Source: Mongoliitalea lutea
Lineage (GTDB): Bacteria; Bacteroidota; Bacteroidia; Cytophagales; Cyclobacteriaceae
Assembly: GCF_014652135.1 (NCBI RefSeq)
Contig: NZ_BMYF01000029.1
Span: forward strand, 437 to 37,410
Reading direction: 5' to 3'
DNA length: 36,974 bases
This document shows, in pieces, positions 24,820-33,253 of the stretch. Positions within the stretch are counted from its first letter, which is position 1. Each line of letters opens with the position of its first letter. Position numbers and translations under genes: made by a program. Below the pieces are notes generated by a model, which was given only the letters and a program-made list of their open reading frames with translations, was not told where the DNA came from and made no database searches.

Positions 24820-24890
24820 AAACTTGGTAGGTTTATATAGATACAAACAGTCTATAATCGGTTAAAAAGCACTAAAAACCTGCCAAGTTT
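24820..24890. repeat. Long inverted repeat between convergent genes
   Basis: AAACTTGGTAGGTTT (24820-24834) and AAACCTGCCAAGTTT (24876-24890) form a 15-bp stem with one G·U pair around a 41-base loop. It lies between the convergent ABC exporter and the 220-residue gene, with T-rich sequence after the right arm. It probably serves as a terminator. The wording (CTTGGCAGG/CCTGCCAAG) resembles a repeat I know from other Bacteroidota intergenic regions. Confidence 0.65.
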
Positions 24891-24923
24891 TTCTAAATCC
24901 AAATTCAGCTCAAACGATATTTC

Positions 24924-25586
24924 TCAGTCCCTCCCTTTAGCAAACAGGTCAAAGCCAATCTTTTTCGGATTACCCATGCTGGAGGTATGCTCGATTTTTT
25001 GGTGGTAGCTGATCACCATTATATCCTGAAAAGCTGGAGGGAGCAAATCATTTTCTAAAGCAGACATCAGCAGTTGTTCGATAAGGCTACGTCTTTTCTC
25101 CTCAGTCATGGGGTTATCCTTCAATTCAGGAAAATTAAATACAATCTTTCGTTCTCCTTCAAAAAAGAATTTTTTCTCTTTGTTGAGAAGTAGTCGGCCT
25201 ACCAAATAGCCTAGATCATCCAAGCGATTGAATAAGATGGTGTCGCTCAAAAAATTATAAATTAAAATCTGACCGAAATACTGTAATTCCGCATCACTTT
25301 TGAGGTATTTGGATTTACTGAGGTAAGAGTCTTCCGGTAGTCTGCTGATATTGCTTTGCAGGATAAACACCAATGTATCGCCTCCAATTTGGAACATAAA
25401 CTCATAATCATTGATTCGTTTGACTCCGATCCGTAAATCATCTATATCCGGCGCCTGCGCCCGGAGCTCTTCTGAGATTTCATGTGCGGTTTGTTCTAGC
25501 TCATTGAAAAGATTGAGGGTGTGTCTATATATTTCATACTTCAATTTACTGGTAGTTTCGAGCTTCTGTAGTATCTTGTTAATCAT
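24924..25586 (-). CDS. Hypothetical 220-residue protein
   Basis: I do not recognise a family. The protein is soluble and charged, with no signal peptide. The N-terminal half is helical (MINKILQKLETTSKLKYEIYRHTLNLFNELEQTAHEISEEL). An alpha/beta-looking central part follows (YEFMFQIGGDTLVFILQSNI, then LQYFGQILIYNFLSDTILFNRLDDLGYLVGRLLLNKEKKFFFEGE). A tail such as PKKIGFDLFAKGRD may be flexible. Coding character is good along the full length. The gene is divergent from the 104-residue coiled-coil gene, only 20 bases away, so they share a control region. Confidence 0.75.
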   Translation of the reverse strand: MINKILQKLETTSKLKYEIYRHTLNLFNELEQTAHEISEELRAQAPDIDDLRIGVKRINDYEFMFQIGGDTLVFILQSNISRLPEDSYLSKSKYLKSDAELQYFGQILIYNFLSDTILFNRLDDLGYLVGRLLLNKEKKFFFEGERKIVFNFPELKDNPMTEEKRRSLIEQLLMSALENDLLPPAFQDIMVISYHQKIEHTSSMGNPKKIGFDLFAKGRD

Positions 25587-25606
25587 TTGGATAAAGTCAA
25601 TAAATC

Positions 25607-25921
25607 ATGGAACAAAGAAAAACAGGCTTTGAGGAGGTGGAATCCATCCTTAAAGATATCGGGACTAAAATAGAAGAATTAATCGAGAAAGGCACAGACT
25701 TGGGAGGAGAAGCCAAGGAAGAAATCGAGAAAAAGATTACTGACCTTCGGGAAAAGAAGACCACATTGGAAGCTGAATTTGAAAAAGGGAAAGAAAAGCT
25801 GGAAAAGCTCTATCAAGAGAAAAAGACGGAATACGAACCTCAAATCAACGAGTCCTCGGAGCATTTCAAAGAAGGCATCAAACATATTTTGGAAGGAATT
25901 AAGACCCTTTTAGGAAAGTAA
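25607..25921 (+). CDS. Small coiled-coil protein, function unknown
   Basis: 104 residues, about half of them Glu or Lys, with long heptad-like runs (EEVESILKDIGTKIEELIEKG, then KKITDLREKKTTLEAEFEKGKEKLEKLYQEKK). There is no signal peptide, membrane segment or cysteine. The C-terminus HFKEGIKHILEGIKTLLGK forms one more amphipathic helix. It resembles small stress-type coiled-coil proteins (YtxH- or CsbD-like in style) but fits no family I can name. It is divergent from the 220-residue gene and ends 36 bases before the ABC-F gene. Confidence 0.7.
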   Translation: MEQRKTGFEEVESILKDIGTKIEELIEKGTDLGGEAKEEIEKKITDLREKKTTLEAEFEKGKEKLEKLYQEKKTEYEPQINESSEHFKEGIKHILEGIKTLLGK

Positions 25922-25945
25922 GGCTCAAATCTTGTACTTCCTGCC

Positions 25946-25953
25946 TATCTTTG
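25946..25953 (+). promoter_or_regulatory. -7 element directly before the ABC-F start codon
   Basis: TATCTTTG is a full TAnnTTTG match and ends only 4 bases before the ATG at 25958. If used, transcription would begin at or next to the start codon, giving a leaderless mRNA. No convincing -33 element is visible. Confidence 0.55.
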
Positions 25954-25957
25954 CGGC

Positions 25958-27850
25958 ATGAATTATCTATCAGTTGAAGGCCTGAGTAAATCTTTTGGCG
26001 AGCGTAAACTTTTTCAAAAAATCTCTTTCGGTATTGACCAAGGTCAGAAAGTAGCTTTAGTAGGTGTGAATGGCGCTGGAAAGTCCACGTTGATGAAAAT
26101 CATCATGGGGATTGAAGTACCGGATGAAGGGAGCATCGCCATCAATCAACAGGTGAAGGTGTCCTATGTGCATCAAAATCCCGTGTTTGAAGGAAGCTTG
26201 AGTATTTATCAAACCATTTTTGACGGGAGTAGCAATGAGGTGTTGCAGGTCATCGAACGCTACCACAAAGCTATGCTTGACGCAGAGAATGGGGTAGATA
26301 ATGGAGATGATCTCCAAAAGCTCTTCGAATTGATGGATAGTTTCCAGGCCTGGGATTTTGAACATCAGATCAAGGAGATTCTTGGAAGATTAGGCCTGCA
26401 TGATACTGATTTGCCGGTAGGTAGTCTAAGTGGGGGACAGCGTAAGCGTGTCGCTCTTGCTAAAGCAATTTTTGAAAAGCCGGACTTACTCTTATTAGAT
26501 GAGCCTACCAACCATTTGGATTTAGAGACAATTGAGTGGCTGGAAGATTATTTGTCTAAGACCAATTTAGCCCTTTTTATGGTGACACACGATCGTTATT
26601 TTTTGGAAAAGGTCACCAATCAAATTTTGGAATTGGATAATGGAGGTATCTACCGATATCTTGGAAATTACTCCTATTTCTTGGAGAAAAAAGCTGAACG
26701 TAGAGAAATCGAAGCTACCGAACAGGAGAAAGCCAAGAGCTTATACAAAAAAGAATTGGATTGGATTCGCAGACAGCCAAAAGCTCGAGGTACTAAAGCC
26801 AAGTACCGTGTGGATGCTTTTGAAGAGACCAAAGAGAAGGCCTTCCGCAAAAGAGAAGAACGCGAAATTGAGTTGAATGTCACGACTCAACGCTTGGGCA
26901 ATAAAATCATCGAAATTGAGAAGTTACAAAAGTCTTATGATACCAAGACGGTTATTCAGGACTTCAATTATATTTTCAAGAAGGGAGACAAAATTGGCAT
27001 TGTTGGGCCTAATGGTGCAGGGAAGACTACCTTTCTGAATTTGGTAACAGGATTAGCTCAACCTGATGCTGGGAAGGTGACGATAGGACAGACTACGGTC
27101 ATTGGTTACTACCGTCAGGAAGAAGATAGCTTCGATGAGCAAAAGCGCTTGATTGATATTGTCAAAGAAGTGGCAGAAGTTGTAACCGTCGCTGGAGGAA
27201 GTACTATCACGATTGCTCAATTTTTGAATAAATTTGGTTTTCCGCCTAAGCAGCAACATACACCTATCGCTAAGTTGAGTGGAGGGGAGCGCAGAAGATT
27301 ACAGCTGTTGATGGTCTTGATCAAGAGTCCCAACTTCCTCATTTTGGATGAGCCTACCAATGATTTGGATATCATGACCTTGAATATTCTGGAGGAGTTT
27401 TTGGACGATTTCCCGGGCTGTTTGGTGGTGGTTTCTCACGATCGATACTTTATGGATCGATTGGTAGACCACTTGTTTGTGTTTGAAGGAGAGGGTGTGA
27501 TTTCTGATTTTCCTGGAAACTATACCGATTTTAGAGAGCGGGAAAAAGAGCAGAAAGCTTCCAAAAAAGAAATAGAGCCGGTCAAAGAGGTGAAAGTTGA
27601 GCAAACAGCTGCTCCAAAGCCCACAGCGGTTAAAGCAAGTTTTAAAGAGAAAAAGGAATTCGAAAGCATTTCTCAAACATTAGAGCAACTGCAATCGGAA
27701 AAAGCTACTTTGGTGGATCAATTATCCGCAGGGACAGGGAATCATGAGGAGATTTTAACCCTATCCACCAGGATCAAAGCAATAGAAGATCAAGTAGAGC
27801 TTTTAGAGTTACGCTGGTTGGAATTGAGTGAATTGGATGGGATAGGTTGA
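25958..27850 (+). CDS. ABC-F family ATPase, Uup-like
   Basis: A cytoplasmic ATPase of 630 residues with two ABC domains and no membrane part. ABC-F proteins act on the ribosome. The first domain has Walker A GVNGAGKST (about 36-44), signature LSGGQRKR and DEPTNHLD. The second has GPNGAGKTT near 349, LSGGERRR and DEPTNDLD. The interdomain linker (about 240-310) is rich in charged helix, including the KELDWIRRQPKARGTKAKYR stretch. A C-terminal coiled coil at about 555-630 (FESISQTLEQLQSEKATLVDQL) is typical of Uup. An antibiotic-resistance role is not indicated. The stop codon lies one base from the convergent AlkD-like gene. Confidence 0.94.
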   Translation: MNYLSVEGLSKSFGERKLFQKISFGIDQGQKVALVGVNGAGKSTLMKIIMGIEVPDEGSIAINQQVKVSYVHQNPVFEGSLSIYQTIFDGSSNEVLQVIERYHKAMLDAENGVDNGDDLQKLFELMDSFQAWDFEHQIKEILGRLGLHDTDLPVGSLSGGQRKRVALAKAIFEKPDLLLLDEPTNHLDLETIEWLEDYLSKTNLALFMVTHDRYFLEKVTNQILELDNGGIYRYLGNYSYFLEKKAERREIEATEQEKAKSLYKKELDWIRRQPKARGTKAKYRVDAFEETKEKAFRKREEREIELNVTTQRLGNKIIEIEKLQKSYDTKTVIQDFNYIFKKGDKIGIVGPNGAGKTTFLNLVTGLAQPDAGKVTIGQTTVIGYYRQEEDSFDEQKRLIDIVKEVAEVVTVAGGSTITIAQFLNKFGFPPKQQHTPIAKLSGGERRRLQLLMVLIKSPNFLILDEPTNDLDIMTLNILEEFLDDFPGCLVVVSHDRYFMDRLVDHLFVFEGEGVISDFPGNYTDFREREKEQKASKKEIEPVKEVKVEQTAAPKPTAVKASFKEKKEFESISQTLEQLQSEKATLVDQLSAGTGNHEEILTLSTRIKAIEDQVELLELRWLELSELDGIG

Positions 27851-27851
27851 G

Positions 27852-28568
27852 TTATACCCTTCCCTCCAAGAAATCTTTTCGCAAGGGTTCATCAAATCTT
27901 TCGATGGCATAACGCAACATTGTTCTAGGCATGGTAGAATAGTGTTTGGCTAAGAAGCTATAAGCAGCCTCACAATCCCGCTTACCCACCTCTCTGATCA
28001 TCCATCCAATGGCTTTATGCATCAAATCATGAGGGTGATGAAGCATTTTTTTGGAAAGGTAGAAGGTGTCTTCAAAGTCCCCTTTTTTCAGGAAGTAAAA
28101 AGTTGTCAATATACTGATACGGTTATCCCAAAGTGAGAGACTTTCCGATAGTGTTTGTAAGATGCTTCGATCAGATTTTTTATACAACCATCTTCCTAGG
28201 ACATGATGAGCAGAATTGTCCACCAAATCCCAGTTATTGATACCTGCTTTATTGTCCAAATAAACCTGAGCCCATTGTTCGATTTCATCTTCGGAGCTGC
28301 TCTTTTGGGTTTTTTGTACGAGTATTAGTGCACCAGTCATTCTTACTTCATGCGCAGGGTGATTGAGGAGCTCTGCAATATCTTCTGCACCACATGCTTT
28401 CCAAAACTGTTTGACAACCTTCCGTTGCTCGGGTAGGACTATACCCCAAAACACATCCCCTTCCGCATACTGACCGGGTCCGGTTTTAAAGAAACGTTGG
28501 AGGAAAATGGCCTTTTCCTCGTCTCGGAGTGCTGCTAAGGCTTGGATGATTGTTTGTGAGGGTTTCAT
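27852..28568 (-). CDS. DNA alkylation repair enzyme, AlkD-like
   Basis: A 238-residue HEAT-like repeat protein of the AlkC/AlkD DNA glycosylase family, which removes positively charged alkylated bases such as N3- and N7-alkylpurines. Family marks are FFKTGPGQYAEGDVFWGI (26-43) and GINNWDLVDNSAHHVLG (109-125). In the latter, W113, D114 and D117 match the W/D residues that line the AlkD cleft. HKAIGWMIREVGKRD near 184 supplies the second conserved Trp. Single gene convergent with the ABC-F gene, with only one base between the two stop codons. Confidence 0.93.
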   Translation of the reverse strand: MKPSQTIIQALAALRDEEKAIFLQRFFKTGPGQYAEGDVFWGIVLPEQRKVVKQFWKACGAEDIAELLNHPAHEVRMTGALILVQKTQKSSSEDEIEQWAQVYLDNKAGINNWDLVDNSAHHVLGRWLYKKSDRSILQTLSESLSLWDNRISILTTFYFLKKGDFEDTFYLSKKMLHHPHDLMHKAIGWMIREVGKRDCEAAYSFLAKHYSTMPRTMLRYAIERFDEPLRKDFLEGRV

Positions 28569-28633
28569 GAGGGAAACTTACTGAATTTATTTGAAGAAAA
28601 ATTGATATCTTTTTTTTAATCAAATTTCTGATC

Positions 28634-28670
28634 AGCTACCAAAAGAAATTGTCATTTCCTTTTGGTAGCT
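28634..28670 (-). terminator. Hairpin after the outer-membrane protein gene
   Basis: AGCTACCAAAAGGAAA on the minus strand (28670-28655) pairs with TTTCTTTTGGTAGCT (28649-28635), with one bulged G and a short loop. A T run occurs about 15 bases further on (minus direction). It probably ends transcription of the 28702-31140 gene. Confidence 0.65.
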
Positions 28671-28701
28671 ACTGTTAGCCTTCTATCTTTCAGTTGTTTG
28701 C

Positions 28702-31140
28702 TCAAAAATCCATATCCTCTCCCATATCTCTGCCACCGCGTTCGCGATTACCATTTCTATCTTTGAAACCACCAAAGCGGTAGGTGAACGCGACTGTACC
28801 GATTCTTGTCTCTCGGTTAAACATACGGTTTAAGTCAAACCGACTGTCATTGGTGGTGATTCGGAATATTCTGGTATCAAAAATGTCGGAGACATTCACA
28901 CTTATAGTTCCTTTTTTATTCAGTACATCTCGTTTGATTCCAAGATTGATTCCCCACAATGGCTCGATTTGTCCCTGAGGAAGTACGATTGGACCTCTAT
29001 AGTCCCCTTGTATTTGGACGGAGAAGAGGTTTGGAATAGACATGGTGGATAGCATGTTCACAGTCCAAGAGAAATTGGAGTTGTTAAAGCCTTCTCCCAG
29101 ATTAGCACCGAAGATTTCAGAGTAGAAGAAGTTTCCCGTGAGTGCCACATTCCACCAATTAGTCAGTTCAAATTGGTTAACCATCTCAAATCCCGTACTT
29201 CTTCGGATATCAGCATTTTCCCTACTTTGAATGGTGATATTGTTATCCAATAAGGTGATGATACGGGTTTGTACATCCGTGCTGTAGCGATGATAAACCG
29301 TTGCATTTAAGAGGTAACTTTTGAATCCCTTCATGTAACCTACTTCATAACTATCGGTAAATTCCGGTTGCAATAGAGGATTACCTACGCTAAAATTGAG
29401 CTGATCGCGAAGGCTTAGAATGGGTGAAAGGGCCCAAATACCGGGACGGGAAATTCTACGGCTATAATTTACGGAAATTTCTTCCTCCTTGCCCAATTGG
29501 TAAGTAGTGAAAATACTCGGGAAGATGTTGAAATAGTCATTGACAAAGCGCTCACCACTGCTGAAAAGATTTCCTTCTGTTTGTGTGTACTCTGCTCGTG
29601 CCCCGATCTGATAACCGAATTTATTTATTCTGTTGCGGAACATAAAGTAAGAGGCATATACATTTTCATTGAATGAGAAGGTGTCGCTCAACGAATCAAT
29701 CTGTGTGGGCTGAAAATTATTTCCTAAGTCCCCCTGTGAAAAGGCTGTACCTCTTTCCCAATAACCGAAAGTTCCTTTCAATCCAGTTTCAAATTTTCCA
29801 TTTTGACCTACTTTCTTTTCATAATCCAATTGAAGAATAGCTAAGCGGCTTTCTCTCGTCATATCATCCAATTGGTTGAGACCGTTGGCAGGAATTAGTT
29901 CATTTAGCGAATTAAAAAAAGTCTGGTCCGTCCCTGTAAACTGCGTCCGGCTATCCCAAGCAATGGAAGCAGAAGAGTACAACCGCTGGCCTAAACTGTC
30001 AATATTCCAAGTGTAGTTCAATCCTGTTTCAAAATTTCTACCGCGCTGCTCCTGGGCTCTATCTCTTACAAAAACGGAATCTATAGCCGATAACTGATTC
30101 AAGCTTCGCTGATTGGTTTCTTCTGTTTCTGTACCATCGCTCAGATTACCTTGGACATAAAATCCTAACGTCATATTATCCCGCATGTTGTAATCAAAAC
30201 CAGTACGCATAAAGGCACTTCTTCTTCTTGATAATTCGAAATCATCTTGATCCAAGAATCTGGAAACTCCCGGGATAAAGTTTTCCCGGAACCCTTCTGC
30301 TTCTCTGAAGAGTAGTCGGTCTTGGGCATTCAAAGAAAAGAAGTAATTCACTTTCTCCGTGGCATAGTTTAAATTTGTTCCCACCTGATATTTATCCCGA
30401 GTACCTACCGAGGCATTCACTTGTCCATTAAATCCCAAATTTTGATTTTGCTTCAGAATAATGTTGATAATACCACCCACACCTGCTGCATCGTATCGGG
30501 AGGATGGATTGGTGATCAATTCCACAGACTTGATACTATTCGCCGGGAATTGAGCTAAAATGCTTTCCATATCTCCACCCCCAAGGTTGGAAGGTCTGCC
30601 GTTGATGAAAATCATGACCTCTCCACTACCCCTCATGGAGATACCTCCTTGTTCATCCACTTGAATAGATGGAAGCGTACTTAATAATTCTGCAGCGGTA
30701 GCACCTTCTGCTACAATGCTGTTTTCTACATTGTATGTACGCTTGTCAATATCACTCTCGAAAATGGAGGCAACACCTTCTACCACCACTTCACTCAAGT
30801 CGGTTGCGGCAGGTCTTACCCTGATATTTCCAAGATTGTAAGGATTACGATCTCCAATGTCAAACTTTCTGAAATAATTTTGATAGCCAATAAAATTCAC
30901 CCGTAATAAGTAAGAGCCTTCTGGTAAAAGCAACGAAAATGTACCATCCAATTCACTTACTGCACCTTTGACTAAGCTGGAATCTTGAGGGGATAAAATA
31001 GCTACATTTGCAAACTCCAATACTTCTGATGTCTCGGCATTAATCACTCTACCTTTGACGGTGACATCTTGTGCAAGGCTTTGAAAAGAAAACAAAATAG
31101 AAAATAAAAGACAGCAAGCTGTCATGTAAAGAGGTTTCAT
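28702..31140 (-). CDS. Outer-membrane beta-barrel protein with carboxypeptidase-regulatory domain
   Basis: An 812-residue TonB-dependent-receptor-like protein of the outer_membrane_beta-barrel type. The signal peptide is MKPLYMTACCLLFSILFSFQSLAQ. A CarboxypepD_reg domain follows (25-105: VTVKGRVINAETSEVLEFANV). The plug region (about 115-235) has ISMRGSGEVMIFINGRPSNLGGG and ITNPSSRYDAAGVGGIINIILKQN. A long barrel follows, with SRRISRPGIWALSPILSLRD near 560. The C-terminal tail is Gly/Arg/Asp-rich (RNGNRERGGRDMGEDMDF). The FRAP/NPDL heme marks of HmuR are absent. The substrate is unknown and no SusD partner is next to it. Confidence 0.88.
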   Translation of the reverse strand: MKPLYMTACCLLFSILFSFQSLAQDVTVKGRVINAETSEVLEFANVAILSPQDSSLVKGAVSELDGTFSLLLPEGSYLLRVNFIGYQNYFRKFDIGDRNPYNLGNIRVRPAATDLSEVVVEGVASIFESDIDKRTYNVENSIVAEGATAAELLSTLPSIQVDEQGGISMRGSGEVMIFINGRPSNLGGGDMESILAQFPANSIKSVELITNPSSRYDAAGVGGIINIILKQNQNLGFNGQVNASVGTRDKYQVGTNLNYATEKVNYFFSLNAQDRLLFREAEGFRENFIPGVSRFLDQDDFELSRRRSAFMRTGFDYNMRDNMTLGFYVQGNLSDGTETEETNQRSLNQLSAIDSVFVRDRAQEQRGRNFETGLNYTWNIDSLGQRLYSSASIAWDSRTQFTGTDQTFFNSLNELIPANGLNQLDDMTRESRLAILQLDYEKKVGQNGKFETGLKGTFGYWERGTAFSQGDLGNNFQPTQIDSLSDTFSFNENVYASYFMFRNRINKFGYQIGARAEYTQTEGNLFSSGERFVNDYFNIFPSIFTTYQLGKEEEISVNYSRRISRPGIWALSPILSLRDQLNFSVGNPLLQPEFTDSYEVGYMKGFKSYLLNATVYHRYSTDVQTRIITLLDNNITIQSRENADIRRSTGFEMVNQFELTNWWNVALTGNFFYSEIFGANLGEGFNNSNFSWTVNMLSTMSIPNLFSVQIQGDYRGPIVLPQGQIEPLWGINLGIKRDVLNKKGTISVNVSDIFDTRIFRITTNDSRFDLNRMFNRETRIGTVAFTYRFGGFKDRNGNRERGGRDMGEDMDF

Positions 31141-31343
31141 AATTGTTGGTTTAGTTTTTGGCCTTAAAGCTATAAATTAGTAGTAAGGCAAGGGTTTCCA
31201 ATTCGGATACTATTGAATACCTGTAGATTGTGTTGATGAATCTTCTAATTAAACGATTCAGGGAAGGAGATGTTTGGAATTTTCCTGTATATACATCAAT
31301 TGTAAAAATTCGGTTTAAAAAGTGCTATTTCATGTTGAATGGT

Positions 31344-31370
31344 ATAAAAAAAGCGGGGTTTTACTCCGCC
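31344..31370 (-). terminator. Terminator overlapping the nucleoside phosphorylase stop
   Basis: On the minus strand GCGGAG (31369-31364) pairs with CCCCGC (31358-31353, one G·U pair), followed by TTTTTTTAT. The TAA stop of the phosphorylase gene (31363-31361) lies in the loop, so the left arm is coding sequence. Confidence 0.8.
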
Positions 31371-32227
31371 AATTTTTTTAAGGTATGCTGAATCAACTCA
31401 TCTACTATTTCATAGGAATTGGATGCAAAATCCTGAGTTACCCGGTTAGCTACGATAGCATTCAAACTCAATACTTCGTGTCCCAACAATCTACCCATCG
31501 CATAGTATCCGGCAGTTTCCATCTCAAAGTTGGTCATCTGAAAGCCATCCACATTGATTGCACCCAACTTCTCTATGATGTCAGGAATGGCTGGTTTTAA
31601 GCGAACTTCCCTTCCTTGAGGACCAAAAAAGCCTGGGCAAGTAGCCGTGTTACCAATGATTAGTCCTTCACCCAATTTCCCCAATAATCTTCCAGAGCCT
31701 TGGATACAGTAAGGTAGAAAACTGATGTTGAGAGATTCTTGGATCGCCTTTCCTACTTTTTCTTCTAACGCTGTGTAATCGGTAGTATAAAATGCCATTA
31801 AGGTGTCTAGTCCAACTCCATACGCTGATGCCAGCTTGGATCCGGCCGGTATTTCCTGACGCATACTACCCGAAGTACCGATGCGGATGATATCTAGGGA
31901 AGTGTGTGTTTCCTTTGGTAAGCGTGTTTCCAAATCCACATTGACCAAGGCATCCAGCTCGGTCATAAAAATCTCGATATTATCCGTACCCATTCCGGTG
32001 CTGATGACCGTGATGCGTTTTCCCTGATAATAACCAGTATGGGTTACAAATTCCCGTTTGGTGATTTCGTATTCGATAGAATCGAAATACTTGGAGATTT
32101 TAGCTACGCGCTCGGGATCGCCTACAGCAATAACAGTTGAAGCCAGATGTTCTGGCTTCAAGTTGAGATGATAAATACTCCCATCGGGATTAATGATCAA
32201 TTCAGACTCTGGAATTCGTTTACTCAT
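31361..32227 (-). CDS. Nucleoside phosphorylase, uridine phosphorylase type
   Basis: A cytoplasmic enzyme of the PNP/UDP family 1 that splits a nucleoside with phosphate to base and (deoxy)ribose-1-phosphate for salvage. Of its 288 residues, GDPERV (37-42) and STGMGTDNIEIFMTEL are the phosphate-binding parts. IRIGTSGSMRQEIPAGSK follows. QMTNFEMETAGYYAMG near 230-245 holds the sugar-binding M-E pair typical of uridine phosphorylases. Uridine is the best guess; purine nucleosides cannot be excluded. The start overlaps the trhO stop by 8 bases, so the two are translationally coupled. Confidence 0.9.
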   Translation of the reverse strand: MSKRIPESELIINPDGSIYHLNLKPEHLASTVIAVGDPERVAKISKYFDSIEYEITKREFVTHTGYYQGKRITVISTGMGTDNIEIFMTELDALVNVDLETRLPKETHTSLDIIRIGTSGSMRQEIPAGSKLASAYGVGLDTLMAFYTTDYTALEEKVGKAIQESLNISFLPYCIQGSGRLLGKLGEGLIIGNTATCPGFFGPQGREVRLKPAIPDIIEKLGAINVDGFQMTNFEMETAGYYAMGRLLGHEVLSLNAIVANRVTQDFASNSYEIVDELIQHTLKKLAE

Positions 32228-33203
32228 GAATCAAATTTTTGATTGTTTCTTTGTTAGGCTTCCTAAATAAGCCTTTATATGGATTGTACCCATTCGTATT
32301 TTTCTGATAGTAGCCCGTTCCGTCATAAGGACGTTTTTCGGGATGCTCTTGGCAAGTAGTACTACAAGCCCCTTCCAGTTCCCATCCGCATTTTTCGCAG
32401 ATTGGCAAGTGGGCATTGCAACTTGGATTGGCGCAGTTGACCATGCGATCACAGTTGGTGCCACAGACATGACAAGTAGAAATCACAGTGGGATTTATCG
32501 CATTGACATCAACTGCAATCCTATTGTCAAATACATAGCACTTGCCTTCGAAGTCTTCACCACCGGCTTCCATACCGTACTTGATGATGCCTCCATGTAG
32601 TTGGTACACATCCTCAAATCCTTGTTCCAATAAAAATGCAGAAGCCTTTTCACACTTGATACCACCTGTGCAGTAGGTCAATACTTTCTTGCCTTTCAGG
32701 TGCTCTAGTTCCTTAACCTTCTCAGGGAAATCACGGAAGTTGTCGATATCCAAACGTACCGCATTTTTAAAATGTCCCAATTCATGCTCATAATTGGAGC
32801 GCACATCCAGAATCACAACATCCTCTTGGTCTTTCATTGCCTTGAACTCCAGTGGCTCTAAGTGCTTCCCTGTTTTTACATTAGGGTCGATGTGGCGCAA
32901 GGAGCTGTGCACAATCTCTGGTTTTACACGCACATGGATTTTTGCGAAGGCATGTTTATCATGCGATTCGATTTTGAACTCTGTCTTGGCAAATCGAGGG
33001 TCTGCATGAATGTAGGCCATGTACTTTTCGCAGTCTTCTTTGAGACCGGAAACTGTCCCGTTCAATCCCTCAGGGGAAATGATGATTCGCCCGCGGATGT
33101 TGTTTTCAATACAGAACAGATGGTGTTCTTCCCTGTATGCTTCGCAATCTTCAATTGCTGCATAACAGTAATAAAGTAAAATACTGTAGTTGTTGTTTTC
33201 CAT
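32220..33203 (-). CDS. trhO: tRNA uridine-34 hydroxylase TrhO
   Basis: An oxygen-dependent enzyme of the YceA/TrhO rhodanese family that hydroxylates uridine-34 of certain tRNAs, the first step to (c)mo5U wobble modification. The 327 residues contain an N-terminal acylphosphatase-like part (about 1-100, with GTVSGLKEDCEKYMAYI), the rhodanese domain (126-215), catalytic C178 in TYCTGGIKCEKA, and a C-terminal cysteine-rich tail. The tail has CHVCGTNCDRMVNCANPSC, then CEKCG and CSTTCQEH, which suggests a bound metal. It is the upstream partner of the nucleoside phosphorylase, with overlapping ends. Confidence 0.93.
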   Translation of the reverse strand: MENNNYSILLYYCYAAIEDCEAYREEHHLFCIENNIRGRIIISPEGLNGTVSGLKEDCEKYMAYIHADPRFAKTEFKIESHDKHAFAKIHVRVKPEIVHSSLRHIDPNVKTGKHLEPLEFKAMKDQEDVVILDVRSNYEHELGHFKNAVRLDIDNFRDFPEKVKELEHLKGKKVLTYCTGGIKCEKASAFLLEQGFEDVYQLHGGIIKYGMEAGGEDFEGKCYVFDNRIAVDVNAINPTVISTCHVCGTNCDRMVNCANPSCNAHLPICEKCGWELEGACSTTCQEHPEKRPYDGTGYYQKNTNGYNPYKGLFRKPNKETIKNLIHE

Positions 33204-33211
33204 AACGTCAG

Positions 33212-33227
33212 CCCTGTTTCGGCAGGG
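33212..33227 (-). other. Short hairpin in the trhO leader
   Basis: CCCTG (33227-33223 on the minus strand) pairs with CAGGG (33216-33212) around a 6-base loop, 8 bases before the trhO ATG. No T run follows. It could lower translation or terminate weakly, but nothing else supports a role. Confidence 0.35.
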
Positions 33228-33253
33228 TGTTAGGTGTATAAATTGATTAAGAA

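Noticed and set aside
24820-24890. Mobile-element terminal inverted repeats
   Set aside because: Only 41 bases lie between the arms, with no gene; a transcription terminator or dispersed intergenic repeat explains it better.
27299-27676. 125-codon minus-strand frame
   Set aside because: It is antisense to the second ATPase domain of the ABC-F gene, and its translation shows no recognisable domain.
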